DNA of 64,000 nt from Valencia hispanica. Taxonomy: Eukaryota; Chordata; Actinopteri; Cyprinodontiformes; Valenciidae. Positions 1 through 12,068 of this stretch are shown here, in pieces. Positions within the stretch are counted from its first letter, which is position 1; each line of letters opens with the position of its first letter. The stretch is taken from positions 27,070,403 through 27,134,402 of the forward strand of contig OY747702.1 of assembly GCA_963556495.2 (NCBI GenBank), in the 5' to 3' direction. The translations under genes were made by a program, and so were the position numbers. The notes beneath the pieces are model-generated. The model was not told the origin of the DNA. It did no database searches and worked only from the letters and a program-made list of their open reading frames with translations.

Positions 1-625
1 TAAGAACAGGAAACTGAGGCTACAATTCGCACAGGCTCACCAAAATTGGACAATAGAAGATTGGAAAAATGTTGCCGGGTCTGATGAGTCTCGATTTCTA
101 CTGCGACATTCGGATGGTAGGATCATAATTTGGCGTCAATAACATGAAAGCATGGCTCCATCCTGCCTTGTATCAACAGTTCAGGCTGCTGCTGGTGGTG
201 TGATGATGTGGGGGACATTTTCTTGGCAAACGTTGGGCCCCTTAGTACCAATTGAGCATCGTTGCAACGCCACAGCCTACCTGAGTATTGTTGACCATGT
301 TCATCCCTATATGCCCACAGTGTACCTTTCTTCTGATGGCTACTTCCAGTAGGATAATGTGCCATGTCATAAAGCTCGAATCATATCAGACTGGCATGAC
401 AATGAGTTCACTGTACTCAAATGGCCTACACAGTCAACAGATCTCAATCCAATAGAGCACCTTTGAGATGTGGAGGAATGGGAGATTCACATCGTGGATG
501 TGCAGCCGACAAATCTGCAGCAATTGCATGATGCTATCATGTCAATATGGACCAAATCTCTGAGGAATGCTTCCAGTATCTTGTTGAATCTATGCCACTA
601 AGGGTTAAGGCAGTTCTGATACTTT
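1..625 (+). pseudogene. Tc1-like transposase remnant (DDE family), truncated at window edge
   Basis: The plus strand reads as the C-terminal two thirds of a Tc1-like transposase with several in-frame stops and at least one frameshift. Recognisable pieces are the DESRF block near 80-100, the GGVMMWGTF block near 195-225 (usual GGxVMVWGxF), a decayed DNxxCHKA block near 352-375 and the STDLNPIEHL block near 435-465. The usual WP(S/P)QSPDLNPIE is thus partly preserved. It is dead. The same family reappears at 17.9-18.7 kb and 31.6-31.9 kb. Confidence 0.85.
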
Positions 626-640
626 TTCATCTACATTTGA

Positions 641-642
<2 letters not shown>

Positions 643-696
<54 letters not shown>
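643..696. repeat. (TA)n microsatellite
   Basis: About 54 bp of almost pure TA dinucleotides directly after the Tc1 remnant. TA is the Tc1 target site, so the tract may mark or have attracted the insertion. Confidence 0.95.
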
Positions 697-700
<4 letters not shown>

Positions 701-1329
701 ATTACCACCAACTGCAGCTGTCACATTGAATATGTAAATGTTCCTCACAACATTAAAATCAGTCAAAAACATCTTGATGCACGGTATGTAATTTTATGTT
801 AGTAAAATTATGAAGTACTTACTATGGATATAGCATATGTAGCTATGAGAAAGTAATAGGTATTTCATAAATGCAATTTATGGTTATGCTTCTCATTTTC
901 TCTTCATTTCAGTGTTTTTGCCTGCTAGGGCACTAACTCTATTACCGTAATGTACTATGTATGTGCAAAGCTATTCTTTAAAAGAGAGCAAACGTCAGCT
1001 GGTTATTTCCAAGTTTAGGCTCTCTTGACTGCAGGCTGTGGTCTCGGAGAGCAGCATGCCGAAACCGTACCTACGAGTTCTGCATAAATAAGGGAACGGA
1101 TTGAGAAGTTTGTGCGTTGATTCATGAACCAAGGGAGCATCAAATTATATTTTCAGCACAGAGCGCATACACGAGATGCAGGAGGGGCAGAGTCGTGCAG
1201 GCGAGCACATGTATTAAGATTGAAACAAACATATGGCGTCACACTACAAAAATATTGTTTGTTCACATAGAAATATGCTCTTTCATTTGTCTAGCTGCAC
1301 TCTCAGGTTAGGTGAACAGTTTTAAAGCT

Positions 1330-2230
1330 TTTGAGCAAAACTGCTGGAAAAGTGTGGGTGTTTAATCATCTCACTAGGAAAAGCAACCCCACGGTTGCGA
1401 CGCCCATGGCGGGAAGGACCAGGAAAAACAAAAATACACCAGGAAGGAAAAAAGTCAGCAACACAAAGAGTCTCAAAATGTCCCAAATAACAAATGTCTT
1501 TATACAATTCAGCAGTATGGCTATTGGAACCCATGAAAGGGATTCGTGGGTCAGCCGTGAGGCTGGAAATGCCCCAAGAAGAATTCCGGAGGCCAACCAT
1601 TAAGCCGGAGGATCCTTTCACGTAACCCCGGGAAGGTGGTGGTGAAGCGACCAGTAAAGGAGAGCTGGGGCTCCGTGGCAGGAAATCCCTCGATAAGGCG
1701 CTGGAGGTCTGCAATGACAAAACCCTCAAAGAAGCGCTGGAGGTCAGCGGCGAGGAAACCCATGAAGAAGTGCTAGATGTCTGCAGCGAGGAAACCCACG
1801 AAAAAGCACTGGCAGTCTACGCCGTGGAAACCCAAGAAGAAGAACCGGGGAATTGTAGTGCAGGGACCAATGAAGAAACTCTGGATGTCTGCAGCGAGGA
1901 AACCTACGAAGAGGTGCTGGAAGTCCATCGTAGGGAGAGGTAGCCTTGAACTAAGGCGGATCGGCCCCGATTCCCTCGGAGGAAGCTGATGCTTGGAGCT
2001 GAGGTCTATTGGTCTTGATCGCCTCGGCCCGACAGCAATGACCCTTCTGTCGTTGGCGAGAGGACTACGGGGAAGAGTGCTGGGAATCCTCCAGAAGGAC
2101 ACAGCACCAACCTAGTGCCCCCTAAAGGTGAGTCCGTTGCGGGGGTGAGTTTTTGTCTGCCTGACTGCTGCACCACTAGCAAAGTCAGTTTCTGTTCTCC
2201 TCCTACTGGGCCTTTTTGGTCGGATCGTTC
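1330..2230 (-). mobile_element. Decayed internal region next to a gypsy-like LTR
   Basis: This GC-richer block lies immediately inside the putative LTR at 2231-2536, on the minus-strand downstream side, where leader and gag of a Ty3/gypsy element would sit. No intact gag motif survives; the longest frames lack recognisable domains. It contains a 36-bp tandem repeat (separate entry). The assignment rests on position beside the LTR and on resemblance to a common fish repeat remembered, not searched. Confidence 0.4.
1698..1930 (+). repeat. 36-bp tandem repeat, about 6.5 units, in frame as a 12-residue repeat
   Basis: Units start at 1698, 1734, 1770, 1806, 1842, 1878 and (partial) 1914. Read on the plus strand each unit is 12 codons, with best-conserved versions ALEVSGEETHEE, VLDVCSEETHEK and TLDVCSEETYEE. 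The frame is open from 1626 to a TAG near 1940. The fifth unit is the most divergent. On the minus strand the same units are also open, giving a hydrophobic repeat like FFVGFLAADLQR, so the coding direction is not settled. Confidence 0.85.
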
Positions 2231-2536
2231 TGTCATGATTTAAGGTTACAGGAATGACCCAAGCACAGAGAGGAGTAAATGACTTGTATTTTAATGAAGA
2301 TGTCCACACTAATACACAGTCAAGAAGTAATTGTAGACTAGGACGTGACACATAGACTAGATACACTAAGAACTGACGAGGACAATGAAAAGGATCCGAC
2401 AAAGACATGGAAACACAGAGGGGTATAAATACACAGGGAAGGCAATCAGGGAGACAATCAGGGAAACTGTGGGCAGCTGGGGACAATCAAGGACGCAGGG
2501 AGTGACAGAGAGAGGGAAAGTCACCACACTGTGACA
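2231..2536 (-). mobile_element. Putative solo or single LTR, gypsy-like
   Basis: A 306-bp segment that on the minus strand begins TGTCACAGTG and ends CATGACA, giving the TG...CA ends with short inverted TGTCA/TGACA termini expected of an LTR. It includes a TATA-like TATTTATAC and an AATAAA-like ATTAAA signal. Only one copy is present in the window. No clear tRNA primer-binding site (TGG...) follows it, so the call remains tentative. Confidence 0.5.
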
Positions 2537-3440
2537 CCTGGTTGTATAAGGATGCCAACCCTTAAACTAAAAGTTTGTTCAACCACCTTTTGAATCTGTT
2601 CCAGCATGCGGTCTAATTTAGTACTCACCAGCCACTAATTAAAGAGAATTAACAAATAATAAAGTTAAGCTGTTCTGGGACGAGTTTCCAGATTTTTCCA
2701 TTTGTATCTTTTAGCTAAAGTCATTGTTTGCAGAGAGGTTAGAAAAGGTCAAAAGCTTTTCCCAGATGACGGGGCCCCCACCCTAGCTCTAATGCTCCAG
2801 CCGCCCTCTAGAGGAAGCTCATTTTGACCGGTTGTTTCCAGGATCTCGTTATTTCAATCATGATTCATTTCTGATGACCATAGGTAATTGCTTTATGGTC
2901 CAGCTCTTCCTTCACCATAACAGACCAAAACAAAACCTGCATTACTGCAGACAAAGCCCCAATACGTCTTTACATTTGGTTCTTAATTGATAAAAAGACA
3001 AAATGGGAACTGGTTAATGAGGCTGCCTGTAACACGGAAAGAGCTGCAAGAATGTCTGATAAGTACAGTTTTTTCCCACACATGATACTGAGCTATGTTG
3101 TCAATATGTTTGCACCAAAAAAATAGAGCTTAAAAGACACAAGCCTTTTGCTTTAAAAAAAACACAAGTCTGGCTAAAATGTGTTATGATCTGATAGAAC
3201 CTAACTACAACTTTTAGCCACAATTTCAAAAACTGAATTGGGCTCAAAAACAGCACATCACAAACAAGCCAAAAAAATACAGCCACAATGAAACATAGTG
3301 ATGACATTAGGCACTAGGCTTACTTTTCTTCAGATTGAACTAAATCTGGTGGATGAAATCATGAACAATTCTAAACTTCAGCCAGTTTTGGTCTAAACCC
3401 TTCAGCTGCCTACTAAAGAGCTCTGGATGAAGAGAGAGTT
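2537..3440. other. Intron 7 stretch without recognised feature
   Basis: AT-rich unique-looking sequence. I see no exon, RNA gene or clear repeat. Confidence 0.5.
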
Positions 3441-3443
3441 TTA

Positions 3444-4200
3444 GGGTGCTTTCACACCTGCAGCATTGGGTTCGATTAAAACGAACTCAAGTACGGTTCG
3501 TTTAAGCTGGTGTGAATGCAGACCAGTGAGATTTGGTCCGGACTAACGAACCGGAACGAGACCCACATTTTGAGGTGTTTTCGGTCCGCTTCCAGATGGA
3601 CTCTGGTGCGGTTCACTTCAGGTGTGAATACGAACCAGCCTCGGTTCGGTCCAGCTTCCTGATAAAAGCGCTTTTGTTCTATGTAGCCATCCGTAGCGCG
3701 CTGCGCTTTGTACTGTGGGAGGCACCGTTTCTGTGTTGCAACTTGTTAGCATTAACGCTAGCAATGAATCGTGGTCAAACGTGGAGTCGGGAGGAAGTCC
3801 AGTGCTTCATCAAGATTAGGTCGATGAACGATGTAAATATAATAAATTACGACCACCACAACAAGAAGACAAGCGCAATCCATCTGTGTAAGCAGAGCTA
3901 AGTCTGTTTATTTCTGGGAGTTTTACCGCGTCTGCTGCTGGACCAATACGGAATGACTGACATCATGCATCCGTTTCATTGACTGTATATCCGTTTCCTG
4001 TTTGTCTTTTTCTTGGACTTTCTTTTGGCAATTCTTGCTACAGCGCCACGCAAGGGGGATATACAACATGTAAAAGCTTTTGTTCGTTTGTCAAAAGTGC
4101 AACGTGAACACGAACCGCACCAGCTCAAAGTAGCAACAATGTTGCAAAATTGGTCCCGAGTCGTACCGAGTCCAGCGGACTAACAGGTGTGAAAGCACCT
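3444..4200 (+). mobile_element. PIF/Harbinger-like nonautonomous element with Myb/SANT-like ORF fragment
   Basis: Terminal inverted repeats GGGTGCTTTCACACCTG and CAGGTGTGAAAGCACCT match at 16 of 17 positions. They are flanked by TTA on both sides (3441-3443 and 4201-4203), the TWA-type target duplication of PIF/Harbinger. Inside, a start codon at 3762 opens MNRGQTWSREEVQCFIKI, which resembles the start of the Myb/SANT-like accessory protein of Harbinger elements; the frame ends at 3901 without the rest of the domain. It looks like a deletion derivative of an autonomous element. Confidence 0.75.
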
Positions 4201-4211
4201 TTAGTCTACAG

Positions 4212-4392
4212 CAGGGGTCTGCAACGCCAGTCCTGGTCCAACACACCTGTATGGCTGAATTACCTCCTCAGTATGCAATCAAGTTGTTCAGAGTCTTGCT
4301 AATGACCTGGTTCTTTTACTGAGGTATGCTGAAGCAAAGACACATAAAAAGTTGCAGGACCGGTCCTCGAGGACTTGAGTTACAAACCCCTG
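4212..4392. mobile_element. Short hAT-type MITE with perfect 8-bp target duplication
   Basis: A 181-bp element beginning CAGGGGTCTGCAAC and ending ACAAACCCCTG. It is bounded by identical 8-bp direct repeats GTCTACAG at 4204-4211 and 4393-4400. CAGGGGT...CCCCTG ends with an 8-bp duplication are diagnostic of the hAT superfamily. It sits only a few bases from the Harbinger element. Confidence 0.85.
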
Positions 4393-4400
4393 GTCTACAG

Positions 4401-6064
<1,664 letters not shown>

Positions 6065-6789
6065 TTATTTTCATACGGCAAAACTGGGGAAGATGTGTAA
6101 AAAACCTTTAAAATAAATTAATCTTTTATTCAAGTTAAATAATATAACACTGTAACACTTTGGAAAATCCAGATCAAAATCACCGGTGCCACATATGATA
6201 GCCCTCATAACAACTTATATTAAATTAATACAAACAAAGTATTTTTCTGCTCACACTTTTATTTTTTAAGTTATTCAGAGTGTCTGAAATCTTTTAGGCA
6301 GTAATTAGCAGCAGTTCTTGCCTGAATGGTGCCCCGGGTGAGCCCTGTCAACCCCCAACCATTCAAAATGCAAGACCTTTTTCAAATTCTGGGGCAGAAA
6401 AATGCATTGTAATCCTGCAAAAAAGGTTTCCTAATTCCTAGCAGCAAGCACGGGACACCTGGGCATAAAAATATAAAACATATACAACCATTTCAACTGA
6501 CAGATTTTTATTTTTAAACTGGTGCATTTGCACACCTGACCTCTCTTTCTAATGACGCCCTGGGCACCAGCCCATTTAAACCCATATCAAAACCACCACT
6601 TTTAATATTCAATCACCCCCTGTTTCCTTTTTTCCTTTCCTTTTCTGTGCCACTTTTAGATTAGAAAGAGTTAGCAACAAAGGCTCTAAATGGGTCTGAC
6701 ATAAAACAAATTATTAGTGTGTGGAAAGACACCTAATGTCCGCTGTTAAGTACAGTGGAGGATCTGAGATGCTGTGGACCTGTTTCCAG

Positions 6790-7680
6790 AGGCATCGCGT
6801 GCCATTAGGCAAGGCAGGCAATTGCTTGGGGCCCCCAGGGGGCTAATGATTAGCAAGAATGATTTACATAAAATAAAAAACTGTCCACTTAAACAACAGC
6901 TTCCCCTTTTTTTAATCAAATCAAAATTGTGGTAGGACAGCTAAGCTTAGAAGGCTTATTTTTTTGACTTCATGTGCAAGAATGTTTAGTACTACTAATA
7001 CATATAGATATATAAAGACCTACTATATTTTGTACAATACTTGTGAAGTTACAGTGGGTGTTATGTTTTTATAGTACTAATTTCAAACTGTTCTATTATA
7101 CAATGTGCAAAAGTAATCACAGAGTATTCTACTGTTTTGGAACTATCTTAAAATAATGTTGGATTTGTTATAAGAAATTTAAAATAGCATCATCAAACTC
7201 ACAAGCATCACTGGTAGTGCACAAAGGGTGTTGCCAGCCTTGCACTGTTGAACTTTACGCTGTTTTGTTATTTTGTTGTTGTTGTTCTAGTTTTGATTGC
7301 TTTATTGTATTACTATTCAGAATTTCTATTTTAAATCCTGTTCAAAGTTTACATTCAAAGCATGCTGATGTGGACTATATTTTGTTGATTTCTAGTTAAT
7401 GTTTTACATATTTTTTATTAATATAGCTGTTTTTGATTGCTGTGCTTTGTCAGCCTTCAGATTTAGAATGTTGAAAAGCACATGTTCAATGTTTACATTT
7501 GGGGGGTGGGCTGCTATGCATATTCGAACAAAAGAAATGTTTATTTGACATTTTTGTCAGTGTTGGATTCTATATGTATGATGAAATCTGGTTCAAGGGT
7601 ACCATTGGAATTTTATGCTTGGGGCCCAGAGAGACCCTTGCAGTGCCACTGCCTGTTTCTATTTCAAACACCTTGGAACC
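6790..7680. repeat. Unclassified insertion splitting the Tc1 remnant
   Basis: This block separates two halves of a transposase reading. It begins with a GGCAAGGCAGGCAATTGCTT-like segment followed by GGGGCCCCCAGGGGG and ends near a second GGGGCCCAGAGAGACCC. Similar wording (GGGCAGTTGCCCAGAG) occurs near 30400. I could not classify it or define exact ends. Confidence 0.4.
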
Positions 7681-7981
7681 TTGTTAAAGTGCATGGCATC
7701 CTAAACTCTGGCACATACAAAGTGTCCTCTGCCATGACACTTAAAATAGGTCATCATTGGGGCTTTGAGCTGGATAACAATCTAAGAAAAAAGTATGGCC
7801 AGATCAACACAGACATGGTTCAACAAAAATCAAATTCACCTTTGTCCTTTACCGAATATGTAAGTTCCCCTCCATAAATCCTATAGAAAACACATTGAGT
7901 GAGCTGAAGAGAGCATAAAAGAGACCCAAAGGTTTTGGTTGATCTAGAGAGGTACTGAAAAAGATATGACCATGCTACGTG

Positions 7982-8532
7982 CTTTAAAGCTGCAGTCCGG
8001 AGTATTTGAGGGAGAGAGATTTTTTGAATCCAATGTACCAAGCCCCCTCCCAAAACACTCCCCCCTCCCCCTCCCTCCAGCCCTACCACAGCAGTTGTGA
8101 ACGCGCATCACCTGTGGCGACACAGTGAGTCAAAGTAGTAAGCAGCAAGCGCTATTGAGCACCACCCGATTGTATTCATGCTATGGACATTTTGGAGGTG
8201 AGCAACTTCTGCATGACTGATGCTCTCTCACAATATGGCGACTGTAAACGGGAAGACACGGAGCGGTCTGTGTGAGCGGCCCCATGCTCACATGTTTGGG
8301 CGATCCTAGTGCAAGTTGATTGACAGCCGACAATGCAGAAACTCGAATTCTATTGGCAAAAAAAATTCGGCTCAGTGTAAAATGCATAGGGGTCTACGGG
8401 AGGAAGGTGGGATTAAGAGAAATAAGTGTTGTGGAGCACTAGCCTTTTATCATAGTATTGAACCTCACTATCATTTTAAATATTTATAAGACTGTGATAC
8501 ATAAATATATTATCCGGACTGCAGCTTTAAAG
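7982..8532. mobile_element. MITE with perfect 20-bp terminal inverted repeats (copy A)
   Basis: Both ends carry CTTTAAAGCTGCAGTCCGGA as an exact 20-bp inverted repeat (7982-8001 and 8513-8532). The element is 551 bp and inserted in the Tc1 remnant. A short open start ATGGACATTTTGGAG at 8182-8196 is followed directly by GTGAGC, a good splice donor, suggesting that it derives from an autonomous transposon's first coding exon. A shortened second copy lies at 60776-61076 in the opposite orientation. Only GTG is shared at the flanks, so the superfamily is unclear. Confidence 0.8.
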
Positions 8533-8820
8533 GTGACTGTATAAAGTACTGACCACAGTGGAACCAACAACTGCCGCTGTTGATTTTATTAAGAACAATT
8601 TCTTCCTAATTTTCCCCTCCACTGAATAAATGCATTATGTAAGTATTATCAGTGTGAGATTATACTACTGTTACAAAAGATGGATTTATTTAAAGATCTT
8701 TAACACATCTTTATCAGAGGTGCCAATAATTGTGGGTAGCACTGAATTTTTCAAGTACAAAATAGCACAAAAATACAAAGTCTAAAGCATAAAAATAAGG
8801 ATATGAGCTCTATAACTTAC

Positions 8821-8958
8821 CCGTCGAAAAGACAACGTTCTTGGAGATTAGCTTGTAGTCGACAATGGAGAACTGTGGTAGCTCTATTCTGTCAACCCCA
8901 GACACAGCGCCATCCCCACCTCTCCAGTAAAACTCAATGTCATCGGTGGTGTATCCAT
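8821..8958 (-). CDS. gabrb2: GABA-A receptor beta subunit, exon 6 (loop B to loop C)
   Basis: This 138-bp exon encodes (Y)[20 protein letters not shown], then [20 protein letters not shown] and VVFSTG. It covers the end of loop B and the first half of the GABA-binding loop C, with the phenylalanine and threonine of FSTG at positions equivalent to beta2 F200 and T202. The acceptor AG is at 8959-8960 and the donor GTAAGT starts at 8820 (minus sense). The frame continues from exon 5 through a split tyrosine codon and into exon 7 through a split glycine codon. Confidence 0.97.
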
Positions 8959-10132
8959 CTGTAGAGGAAAGAGGTGGAAGCCTTATCACCATCAATTAAG
9001 CAGTGTAGGCCATGCTTTGTGTGAATTAGTAAAACGGTGGTGTATTTGTTGTTTGAAACCTTTTAGTCAGTTTTTGAGAAAGTTATTTAGTTCAAGCATT
9101 AAAATTTTGAAAATGTGTTGCAATCTGCTGCATATGCACATTTAATATTAATATTAAACAAGTAAACAAGGGGGATAATACCTAGCAGGAAGGTAAAGGT
9201 CCATTTCTTCTGTATTTATACATCTTTAACAAAGCAACAACTGTGCTGCAACAAAATCATGCAATTAAAAAAAGGGATTGTGTGTTTGTTGTTGAGGACT
9301 GTTATCTGAATGGTTGTTTTCGTAAACCATTCATTTAAAATAGGAGAATCCGCACAACAAAGCTTAAAAGTATTTACACCAGTCTTTCACATAAGTATTA
9401 CAGTTTATTTTAAATCTAAAAGCTCAGATAATCAAGACAGCCAGTTTTAACAGCCAGGTTGTCGTTCTCCAACATAAACAGCGTGGCAGCCATCTCCAAG
9501 TGCCTAGTTCCACTTTTGTCTTCCTTCCGCTTAAAATAGAGGCGGTGACCTATTCAAATGTAATGAATAATTAAACTCTGAGATTCAGATTTTTTTAAAC
9601 TAATACAAATTTCTTTATTGTGAAGGCACTGACATTTAAGGTGAAGTTACTCATGTTGGATTGTTGGTGTTTATGCAGGCAGCCTGCTTCAGCCACAGGG
9701 CCTTTTATTACAGCAGACATTTTGATTTGTCATAGCAGGACGAGCTCAGGTGTTACTAATAATATCAGCAATGGCTTTCATCTGCAGGAACTTGCACACA
9801 CGGAACTTCGGCCATTCATTTTTGTTATTTATACCTGTCCTTTACCTGCAAGAATGTATCAAAGTGATGGGAAGTAAAAGGGTGTCTGTCTCATGATTTT
9901 CCATCACAGAGGTTGTCAATGCAATGAGGCACAAATATATAGTTTCTGTTATCCAAAGGGAGCTAAATTATTCTTCCAAGCAGCTGGGTCCTATAGCTCA
10001 TGGCCAGCATTACTCAAACAGGAGTAAATTATGCATCTGTTGAGGTTTGCAGCTGCAGAGTGCATTTGGCGCTCTGGTGAGTATTTCACAGCAGCAGGAC
10101 AGCATATGTGGGATCCAATCAAAATAAACCAC

Positions 10133-10136
<4 letters not shown>
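8959..10136. other. Intron 5, 5.8 kb in all; this part without clear repeat
   Basis: Sequence just upstream of exon 6 in gene direction. I see no further exon or RNA gene. Confidence 0.45.

Positions 10137-10169
<33 letters not shown>
10137..10169. repeat. (TG)16 microsatellite
   Basis: Uninterrupted TG repeat bordering the left side of a short inverted-repeat element. Confidence 0.97.
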
Positions 10170-10171
<2 letters not shown>

Positions 10172-10179
10172 ATGTATAT

Positions 10180-10437
10180 CTATACTTGTGTGGACCAACC
10201 TTTGACAGGCCACCACCCTTGTGTGGACATTTGTAGTTGTGAGGACATTTTGCCTGGTCCCCACAACGTTTAACTAGCTATTAAACTCTACTAGTTAAGT
10301 TTAGAGGTATGGTGTGAATTAGGTTTAGGTTAAGGTTAGGGTTAGGCATGTATCAGTAATGGTTAGGTTTAGGGAAAGTGTATGGGTTAGGCATAGTAAA
10401 ATCAGTGGAAGTCAATACAATGTCAACACAAGTATAG
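10180..10437. mobile_element. 258-bp MITE with internal TTAGGG-like repeats
   Basis: Ends are CTATACTTGTG and CACAAGTATAG, a perfect 11-bp inverted repeat. The middle (10318-10394) holds several GGTTAGG/GGTTTAGG/GGGTTAGG motifs resembling vertebrate telomere repeats. I recognise this as a common fish repeat type with 'one-way' telomere-like core; it lies between two TG tracts, as this type often does. Confidence 0.75.
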
Positions 10438-10445
10438 CAAGATCT

Positions 10446-10447
10446 GC

Positions 10448-10511
<64 letters not shown>

Positions 10512-10523
10512 GCGTGCGTGTGT
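10446..10523. repeat. (TG)n microsatellite with CG interruptions
   Basis: About 78 bp of TG with GTGCGTG variants at both edges; alternating purine-pyrimidine sequence of this length can adopt Z-DNA. Confidence 0.97.
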
Positions 10524-10734
10524 TCAGAGTAATACAGGAAGGTATTAACTAGTGCAATGGTGTGGATAACTGATGTGTGCTGTTTTTAGATGCCAGATGA
10601 AGTTTTCTTGGCACTTTTTAAAATTGTGTAGGTTTCAGATCTTTTTCTCTGTTTAAATGTACTTATTGATTTTGTTGGTTTATTTTGTAGAGGGGAGGCT
10701 ACTGGCGACATAAACACATTTCTAAACCCCCTTT

Positions 10735-11500
10735 TCTGCCTTGTGCAAGTCAGTATCCACCCAATTTGAATATTTCAATATATTTTACATTGCAACCAGA
10801 AACTTTAATGTATTATATTGAATTTGTGTGTGTGTAAAGTGAAGGAAAAAAATGACATATGGTTTTTAAAAATTCCCTAACTAAAAATCTGTCTTGACTA
10901 TCTTTGCCTGCTAATATGGACCAAATATCCCCATGTGGGACAATAAAGAACTGAACTGAACTAAACCTGAGTAAATAGGTTTCACTACAATTACCGCTGT
11001 AAGTCTTTTGCTAATGTCTACCAGTTTTGCACATCTAGAGCCTTTTTTTGCCAGACTGGTAGGAGAGCATCAGGGAACATCAGTTTTCAAAACCAGTTTC
11101 CCTCTCCCTGCTGAAGAAAAGAATCACCCTAGCATGATGCTGCCACCACCATGTTTCCTTATTGGGATGAGCTGAGAAGGATCTTGGCAGCTCCTCCTGA
11201 GTAATCATGAGCCTCTTGGCTGCTTTTATGAGTAAAGATTTAAGAGTAAAGTCTTCATGATGCTATTTGTTCACTAATGTTCTCTAACAAACTTCTGAGG
11301 CCTTCAAAGAACAGCTGGATTTTTACTGGGATTAAATTACACAGATTGGCTTTATTTACTAATTAGGTGACTTTTGGAAGCAGTTGGTTGGATCGGATTT
11401 TATTTAGGGGTATCAGAACAAAGGGGGGCTGAATACAAAAACCCAGCACATATTCCGATTTTGTTTCGACTTCACAATTACGGACTACTTAGTGTTAATA
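10735..11500 (-). mobile_element. Decayed Tc1-like transposon (TDR1-like type)
   Basis: The plus strand reads CTAGCATGATGCTGCCACCACCATG near 11130, the reverse complement of the [15 protein letters not shown] block (here GGGSIMLG). Around 11300-11460 it has the ACTAATTAGGTGACTTTTGG and AAAGGGGGGCTGAATACAAA wording typical of this fish family's flanking region. No open transposase remains. Confidence 0.65.
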
Positions 11501-11724
11501 TTTCACATATAGTTGCACCGAATATTACTGTTCCTTCCCTGCCTGCAAATTTAGCTGTATTATCAACAGACAAACTTGCAGCTGTTTGCAACAAACAAAT
11601 GAAAGAATAACAATTTAAATAGCTCAGCACTACTATTAGAAGTGGTTTCTCCAATTTCAACAAATAATACCACTCTTAGTGACTTCTCCAGTTTCAAAAT
11701 TATTAAAACCCTTCAGGACAAGCA

Positions 11725-12030
11725 TCTTAAGTGATTACAGTAGCAGAGCACCAATTTGATGTTATGATTTGCTGCAAACATGATTCACAGATAGACTCCA
11801 GTTTCTGGCAACATTCATGGGGATTCTTACCCCACTTCTCATTGGCAAAGGCCAGTTTGTTAATGCTCTTGGGTTTGTGTGTGACAACCATCTTTTTCAA
11901 ATCCCGTACTAGATTCTCCATATAATTTAAGTCAGACAATCAAAATGGTCAAAATGGCTTCTTCTGAAACCAAGCTTATGTGAACTTTGATATATGTTTG
12001 GGGTCACTGTCCAGTTCAAAGGTCCGAAAA
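11725..12030 (-). pseudogene. Tc1-like transposase C-terminal fragment
   Basis: Minus-strand frame 11939-11727 reads SDLNYMENLVRDLKKMVVTH, then KPKSINKLAFANEKWGKNPH, matching the SPDLNPIENLWxDLK block and the tail of Tc1-like transposases. Upstream in gene direction DSDPKHIS (usual DNDPKHTS) is encoded near 12010. It has frameshifts and no N-terminus; a different family from the fragments at 1-625. Confidence 0.75.
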
Positions 12031-12068
12031 TGAAATATAAAAATTAAAATAATGTTTTTTTGTTTTTT

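Larger units (their letters stand above)
6660..8745 (+). mobile_element. Decayed Tc1-like transposon with nested insertions
   Basis: Plus-strand fragments of one transposase are split apart: VKYSGGSEMLW near 6745-6780 (usual VKYGGGSVMLWG), then KVHGILNSGTYK near 7690-7720, and NPIENTLSELKRA near 7878-7915 (usual NPIEHxLSxLKR). The 3' end carries GAGGTGCCAATAATTGTGG at 8717-8735, typical of a fish Tc1-family terminus. Between the first two pieces lies about 0.9 kb of foreign sequence (6790-7680), and a MITE occupies 7982-8532. Many stops; inactive. Confidence 0.7.

Noticed and set aside
1322..1729. 135-codon minus-strand ORF
   Set aside because: Shadow frame of the tandem-repeat/LTR internal region; no gag-type zinc knuckle or other motif.
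10318..10394. Interstitial telomere
   Set aside because: The TTAGGG-like units are irregular and lie inside a short inverted-repeat element known in many fish introns, so not a chromosome-fusion relic.
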